DNA from: DASRIA01 sp963724065
GTDB taxonomy: Bacteria; Actinomycetota; Thermoleophilia; Solirubrobacterales; JBBDJG01
Length of the DNA: 64,000 nucleotides
NCBI GenBank assembly: GCA_963724065.1
Contig: CAVRTB010000002.1
Location: 248,001-312,000 of the forward strand
Direction of reading: 5' to 3'
Part shown: in pieces, positions 59,350 to 64,000 of the stretch
Layout of the letters: every line of letters begins with the position of its first letter
Numbering within the stretch: position 1 is the stretch's first letter
Position numbers and translations under genes: made by a program
The notes under the pieces: generated by a model
Databases searched by the model: none
Seen by the model: only the letters and a program-made list of their open reading frames with translations
Told to the model about the DNA's origin: nothing

Positions 59350-60686
59350 GCGGCACCCGGATCTTGTTCAAGCACGCCGGCGTGCCGGAGCTCAACCGGA
59401 TCGCCACCTATGAGCGCGTCGGCGGATACGCCGCCCTTCGCCAGGCGCTCACCGCGATGACCACCGACCAGGTCCTCAAAGAGCTCGAGTCGAGCGGCCT
59501 GCGCGGGCGCGGCGGCGCGGGATTCTCGATGGGGAAGAAGGCGAGCTTCCTCCCGCACGGCGACATCGAGAAATACCTGTGCTGCAACGCGGACGAGTCC
59601 GAGCCCGGCACCTTCAAGGACCGCGACCTCATGCACCACAACCCCCACCAGTTGATCGAGGGAATCCTGATCGGCGCGTACGCCGCCGGAGCGACGCACG
59701 CCTTCATCTACATCCGCGGCGAGTATGAGGAAGAGGCCGACATCCTCGACGCCGCAGTCACGGAGGCGTACTCGCGCGGTTACGCGGGCGACGACATCCT
59801 CGGCTCCGGGTTCGGGTGCTCGCTGGTGGTCCATCGCGGCGCAGGCGCCTACATCTGCGGCGAGGAGACGGCCCTGCTCGACTCGCTCGAGGGCAAGCGC
59901 GGCAACCCGCGGCTGAAGCCGCCGTTCCCGGCCAACCAGGGCCTCTACCAGGGGCCCACGCTGATCAACAACGTGGAGACGCTGTCGAACGTCCCGCACA
60001 TCATCGCTAACGGGTCCGCGTGGTTCCGCCAGTTCGGCACCGAGCGCTCGCCCGGCACGAAGGTCGTGTCGGTGTCCGGCTGCGTGCAGCGACCCGGGAA
60101 CTACGAGGTCGAGCTGGGCGTCCCCGCGCGCGACATCATCTTCGGGCTCGCGGGTGGCCCGCCGGAGGGCCGGCGCGTGAAGGCGTGGTTCCCGGGCGGC
60201 TCGTCGGCGCCGGTCCTGACCGAGGCGGACCTCGACCTGCCCTACGACTTCGAGCACATGGCGGAGGCCGGGTCGATGCTCGGCTCGGGCGCGATCATCG
60301 TCGTCGACGACTCCGTCCCGATCGTCTCGGTCGCCCTGCGGCTCGCGGAGTTCTACCGCCACGAATCCTGCGGCAAGTGCGTGCCGTGCCGCGAGGGGAC
60401 GAACTGGACCGTGAAGATGCTCGAGCGCGTCGACCGCGGCGAGGCAACGCCCATGGACCTCGACGTGATGGCCGACGTGCAGCACAACATCATCGGCAAC
60501 TGCCTCTGCGTGCTGGGCGACTCGATGGCGATGCCGGTGGGGTCGATGATCGCGAAGTTCCGGTCTGAGTTCGAGACGCACATCGAGGAGGCGGCTCGTA
60601 AGCACTTCGCCGTTGGCAGTTCGCAGGCAATCTCCATCTCGGACGAAGCCGGGCTGTCCGTGCCCGCTGCGGACGCCGCTGCCTGA
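59346..60686 (+). CDS. nuoF: NADH-quinone oxidoreductase subunit F
   Basis: The 446-residue flavoprotein oxidises NADH. FMN/NADH-binding glycines appear in GLRGRGGAGFSMGKK (about 52-66) and GAGAYICGEETALLDSLEGKRGNPR (about 173-197). The 4Fe-4S cluster N3 ligands are in SCGKCVPCREGT (about 343) plus the downstream NCLCVLGD Cys. GTG 59346 overlaps nuoE. It ends TGATG, sharing bases with the nuoG start at 60686. Confidence 0.96.
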   Translation: MSGTRILFKHAGVPELNRIATYERVGGYAALRQALTAMTTDQVLKELESSGLRGRGGAGFSMGKKASFLPHGDIEKYLCCNADESEPGTFKDRDLMHHNPHQLIEGILIGAYAAGATHAFIYIRGEYEEEADILDAAVTEAYSRGYAGDDILGSGFGCSLVVHRGAGAYICGEETALLDSLEGKRGNPRLKPPFPANQGLYQGPTLINNVETLSNVPHIIANGSAWFRQFGTERSPGTKVVSVSGCVQRPGNYEVELGVPARDIIFGLAGGPPEGRRVKAWFPGGSSAPVLTEADLDLPYDFEHMAEAGSMLGSGAIIVVDDSVPIVSVALRLAEFYRHESCGKCVPCREGTNWTVKMLERVDRGEATPMDLDVMADVQHNIIGNCLCVLGDSMAMPVGSMIAKFRSEFETHIEEAARKHFAVGSSQAISISDEAGLSVPAADAAA

Positions 60687-63280
60687 TGCCGGATCGCGGG
60701 TGGATCACGTTCACGGTCGACGGGCGCGAGGTGCGCGCGCCCGAGGGCGAGTGGCTCGTCGACGCCGCCAAGCGCGGGGACGTCGAGATCCCGTTCTTCT
60801 GTTACGAGCCCAAGCTCGGCGCGCCGGTCGGCGCGTGCCGCATGTGCATGGTCGAGGTCGAGGGCATCCCGAAGCTCCAGACATCGTGCTCCACCCCCGT
60901 CAAGGACGGCATGGTGGTCTACACGCAGACCGACCGGGTCAAGAGCGCGCAGAGCGCGGTCGTCGAGTTCCTGCTGGTCAACCACCCGCTCGACTGCCCC
61001 GTGTGCGACAAGGGCGGGGAGTGCCCGCTCCAGGACATCTCCTACGGCTGGGGCCCCGGCCGCAGCCGCTTCGTCGAGCCCAAGCGCAACTTCCCCAAGC
61101 CGATCGCGCTCTCACCGCTGATCGCGATCGACCGCGAGCGCTGCATCCTCTGCTACCGCTGCGTGCGCTTCTCGCAGGAGGTCGCCGAGGACGACCAGCT
61201 CGCGTTCCTCGAGCGCGGCGACCACACCTTCGTCGGCACCTTCGACGGCCGCCCCTACGAGGCGCCCTTCTCGGGCAACGTCGTCGACCTCTGCCCGGTC
61301 GGGGCGCTGACCAACACGTCGTACCGGTTCAGGGCGCGGCCCTGGGACATCGAGGGCGCCGGGACGCTCTGCACGCTTTGCCCGAGCCAGTGCAACGTCG
61401 AGCTGACGATCCGCGATGAGCGGGTCGAGCGCGTCGAGCCGCGCGACAACGCGGCGGTCGACGACGGATGGCTCTGTGACAAGGGCCGCTGGGGCTACCA
61501 GTCGACGCGGCCCGAGGGGCGCGTGCTCACGCCGCTCGTGCGCGACGGCGGGCACCTGCGGCCCGCGACATGGGAGCGCGCGCTCGCCGCGGCGGCCACG
61601 GGGCTCGTAGGCGCCGGGGCCGAGTGCGCTGCGGTGATCGGGGGGCAGACGACCAACGAGGAGGGCTGGCTGCTCCAGCGCATCTTCCGCGAGGGCCTTG
61701 GCTCACCGAACGTCGACGCCCGCGCCGGTGGCGCGCTGGCGCCGTCGATCGCGCGCAGGCTCTCGCATCCGGACCTGGCGGCGGCGATCACCGACGTGGA
61801 CCGGGCCTCGGCGGTGCTCGTGCTCGAGACGAACCCGGTCGACGAGGCCCCGATCTTCGACCTGCGCCTGCGCAAGGCCGCGCGGCGTTTCGGGACCCGC
61901 CTGATCGTCGCGTCGAGCGCCCCGACCGCGCTCGACGGCGGCGCCTCCGAGATCCTGCGCTTCGCCCCGGGCGCCGCGGAGTCGCTCGTGCGCGCTCTCC
62001 AGATGGCGCTGCTCGAGGCGGAAGAGCCCGCCAACGGCGCAGCCGCCACCGAGGACGGGACTGCTCCCTCGGGCCATTCCGGCCTCGCCGGGTTTCTCGC
62101 GGATCACACGCTGGAGCGGCTCGCCGAGACTGCGGAGGTCGACGCGACCGACCTGCGCGACGCCGCCGCCCTCCTGACGCAGGCCGACAACGTGGTCGTC
62201 ATATGGGGCGAGCGCGTGGGCTGGGGCGAGCGCGGCGCCGGCGCGCTCGAGGCGCTCGCCGACCTCGGCCTCGTGCTCGGCCTCGACGCCGCCGAGGGGT
62301 CCGGCCTGATCGAGATCCCCGCCGCGGCGAACGGCCGCGGCCTGCGCGAGGTCGGCTGCGTCGCGGGGATCGGCCCAGGGCTGGCCGAAGCCCCGGCCGG
62401 GCTCACCGCCGCGGGCGCGCGTGACGCGACGCTCGCGTCGGGAGCAGTCAAGGCCTTCTACCTGATGAACAGCGACCCGCTGCGTGAGCTTCGCGGTCGC
62501 GAGCTGTGGGAGAGGGCGCTCCAGAAGGCCGGCTTCGTCGTCGCGCACCAGCAGTTCCTCGGTGAGGCGGCGGAGCGCTATGCCGACGTCGTCTTTCCGG
62601 CCGAGTCCTACGCCGAGAAGGAGGGCACCGTCACCCATCCGGACGGCCGCCTCCAGCGGCTGCGCCCCGCGATCGGGCATCCCGGCGAGGTGAGGGCCGA
62701 ATGGCAGGTGATCGCGGACGTCGCCGCGCGCGTCGGGATCGACACGACCGGCAGCGTGACCGCGGCCGCGGTGCTCACCCAGCTTGCCGAGGACGTGCCG
62801 CTCTACGCGGGTGTGACGATGGACGAGATCGGCGGGCGCGGCGTGCGCTGGCAGGAGCGCGAGGCCGGGGCCGGGGCCGCGCGGCGGGCATTCGGCGAGA
62901 TCGGCTTCGGTCCCCCGGCCGAGCCCCCGGCCCCGCTGGCGGTAGGCGACGGCGCGCTGCGCCTCGCGACGCGGCCCGGGCTCTGGGCCTCCTGGGTCAC
63001 GGACCGCTCCCCGTCGCTGCGCCACCTCGTCACGAGCCAGCAGCTCGAGCTGAGCCCGCTCGACGCCGAGCGACTGTCCGTGCACTCCGGCGACGAGGTT
63101 CAGGTGCGCTCGAACGGCCACGCCGTCAGCGCGCGCGTGCAGATCCGCAGCGCGGCGAAGCGCGGTACCGCCACCCTGATCGAGGGCACCACGAATGACA
63201 ACGCCAACACCCTCCTCGACGGAGCACCGGTGCTCGTGGAGATCACCCCTGCGAACCGCGCTCCGCGATCCGCGAACTGA
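60686..63280 (+). CDS. nuoG: NADH-quinone oxidoreductase subunit G
   Basis: The 864-residue largest peripheral subunit. The N-terminal ferredoxin domain has C-x10-C-x2-C in CYEPKLGAPVGACRMCMVE and a fourth Cys (N1b). Next come H-x3-C-x2-C-x5-C in HPLDCPVCDKGGECPL (N5) and the 4Fe-4S set CILCYRC...DLCPVGALTN. C-x2-C-x3-C in CTLCPSQC with a later Cys (WLCDKGRWG) is the extra N7 cluster found only in some bacteria. The rest is a molybdopterin-oxidoreductase-like domain that no longer binds the cofactor, with an Ala-rich, lineage-specific middle. TGATG coupling is seen at both ends. Confidence 0.95.
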   Translation: MPDRGWITFTVDGREVRAPEGEWLVDAAKRGDVEIPFFCYEPKLGAPVGACRMCMVEVEGIPKLQTSCSTPVKDGMVVYTQTDRVKSAQSAVVEFLLVNHPLDCPVCDKGGECPLQDISYGWGPGRSRFVEPKRNFPKPIALSPLIAIDRERCILCYRCVRFSQEVAEDDQLAFLERGDHTFVGTFDGRPYEAPFSGNVVDLCPVGALTNTSYRFRARPWDIEGAGTLCTLCPSQCNVELTIRDERVERVEPRDNAAVDDGWLCDKGRWGYQSTRPEGRVLTPLVRDGGHLRPATWERALAAAATGLVGAGAECAAVIGGQTTNEEGWLLQRIFREGLGSPNVDARAGGALAPSIARRLSHPDLAAAITDVDRASAVLVLETNPVDEAPIFDLRLRKAARRFGTRLIVASSAPTALDGGASEILRFAPGAAESLVRALQMALLEAEEPANGAAATEDGTAPSGHSGLAGFLADHTLERLAETAEVDATDLRDAAALLTQADNVVVIWGERVGWGERGAGALEALADLGLVLGLDAAEGSGLIEIPAAANGRGLREVGCVAGIGPGLAEAPAGLTAAGARDATLASGAVKAFYLMNSDPLRELRGRELWERALQKAGFVVAHQQFLGEAAERYADVVFPAESYAEKEGTVTHPDGRLQRLRPAIGHPGEVRAEWQVIADVAARVGIDTTGSVTAAAVLTQLAEDVPLYAGVTMDEIGGRGVRWQEREAGAGAARRAFGEIGFGPPAEPPAPLAVGDGALRLATRPGLWASWVTDRSPSLRHLVTSQQLELSPLDAERLSVHSGDEVQVRSNGHAVSARVQIRSAAKRGTATLIEGTTNDNANTLLDGAPVLVEITPANRAPRSAN

Positions 63281-64000
63281 TGCTGCCTATCGCCGACACC
63301 ACGTTCGTCGAGGCGACCGGGATCTGGATCATCAAGTCGGTGGTGATCTTCGCCTTCGTGATGGGCGTCGTGCCGATGCTGCTGCTGCTCGAGCGCAAGC
63401 TGCTGGGCCGCTTTCAGAACCGCTACGGGCCCAACCGCGTCGGCCCGTACGGCCTCCTCCAGCCGCTCGCGGACGTCGTCAAGCTGGCCTCGAAGGAGCC
63501 CTTTTACCCCTCGACGGGGGTGCCGCGGCTGATGGCGATCGCCCCGGCGATCATGATCGTCACCGCGCTCGCGTCGATCGCGATCATCCCGTTCGGCGAC
63601 GTCAGAGAGGGCTTCGGGTCGGAGTTCGGCCTCTATGGGATCGACGTCAACATCGGCGTCCTGTATGCGTTCGCGTTCGGCTCGCTCGCCTTCTACGGCC
63701 TCGTGCTGGGCGGCTGGGCGTCGGGCTCGAAATACTCGTTTCTCGGAGCGATGCGATCGGCCGCGCAGCTGATCAGCTACGAGGTCTCGCTCGGGCTCTC
63801 CCTGATCGGCGTCGTGATGATGGCCGGCTCGCTGTCGCTGGTCGACATCGTGGAGGCGCAGGACACGGTCTGGTACGTGCTCCCGCAGTTCGTCGGCTTC
63901 CTGATCTTCACGATCGCGGGCTTCGCCGAGACGAACCGTCCGCCGTTCGACCTTCCCGAGGCGGATGCCGAGCTCGTCGGCGGTTACAACACCGAGTTCG
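63280..64000 (+). CDS. nuoH: NADH-quinone oxidoreductase subunit H (3' end outside window)
   Basis: The frame opens at ATG 63280, overlapping the nuoG stop as TGATG, and runs to the window edge without a stop (240 codons seen). It encodes hydrophobic helices and the NuoH signatures LLLLERKLLGRFQNRYGPNRVGPYG (the E-R-K and G-P-N-R-V-G loop of the quinone tunnel), LADVVKLASKEPFYP and, near the edge, IAGFAETNRPPFDLPEADAELVGGYNTEF, which is highly conserved. NuoH connects the quinone site to the proton-pumping membrane arm. The rest of the operon (nuoI-N) is expected beyond the window. Confidence 0.95.
   Translation, partial: MLPIADTTFVEATGIWIIKSVVIFAFVMGVVPMLLLLERKLLGRFQNRYGPNRVGPYGLLQPLADVVKLASKEPFYPSTGVPRLMAIAPAIMIVTALASIAIIPFGDVREGFGSEFGLYGIDVNIGVLYAFAFGSLAFYGLVLGGWASGSKYSFLGAMRSAAQLISYEVSLGLSLIGVVMMAGSLSLVDIVEAQDTVWYVLPQFVGFLIFTIAGFAETNRPPFDLPEADAELVGGYNTEF

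Overview
The window looks like a chromosomal segment of a high-GC actinobacterium, most likely class Thermoleophilia (Solirubrobacterales-like). I infer this from the roughly 70 % GC by eye, frequent GTG/TTG starts, 4-bp ATGA/GTGA gene overlaps, many apparently leaderless starts, and families common in that group: a sigma factor fused to a membrane tail, TDTD-repeat secreted propellers and AbiEi/DUF559 proteins. No phage, IS element, CRISPR array or rRNA operon is visible. Three tRNA genes (Arg-ACG, Ser-GCU, Ser-UGA), all on the minus strand, were read by hand.

Layout. 1-8.4 kb: end of an ATP-grasp ligase, an acyltransferase of the CelD/BcsL type, a lipoprotein, a membrane-tailed ECF-type sigma factor, a Ca-motif membrane protein, a PhyH oxygenase, a sulfotransferase and a class III alcohol dehydrogenase. 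8.4-26.3 kb: two paralogous secreted nine-repeat proteins, a GT92-like glycosyltransferase, a second sulfotransferase, a YCII/ECF42 sigma pair, a methyltransferase, an AbiEi/DUF559 protein with a perfect palindrome at its start, a second BcsL-like protein, two tandem paralogues of unknown function, and a TetR / polyamine-binding lipoprotein / amidase group.

26.5-52.5 kb is a large surface-polysaccharide region. A plus-strand operon encodes a Wzz/tyrosine autokinase, a Wzy-like polymerase, a cyanophycin-synthetase-like ATP-grasp ligase and a 2OG oxygenase. Next come an RraA/ATP-grasp pair divergent from an isocitrate-dehydrogenase homologue, a frameshifted glycosyltransferase, a glucuronyl C5-epimerase coupled to a polysaccharide deacetylase, two secreted beta-helix proteins, a flippase and a glycosyltransferase. 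A minus-strand operon of six genes encodes a polyprenyl-phosphate sugar transferase, a small membrane protein, a Wzy-TPR polymerase, a secreted glycosidase and two glycosyltransferases. Together these could start, extend, flip, polymerise and modify (epimerise, deacetylate, perhaps sulfate or amidate) an exported glycan.

52.9-64 kb is housekeeping: serS, a lipoprotein cytochrome c, a flavin reductase and a small membrane protein, then the start of the complex I operon nuoABCDEFGH, which runs off the right edge. The most promising lead for an undescribed system is the epimerase-deacetylase module, with sulfotransferase-fold genes elsewhere in the window. This is the enzyme set used for heparan-type glycan maturation.
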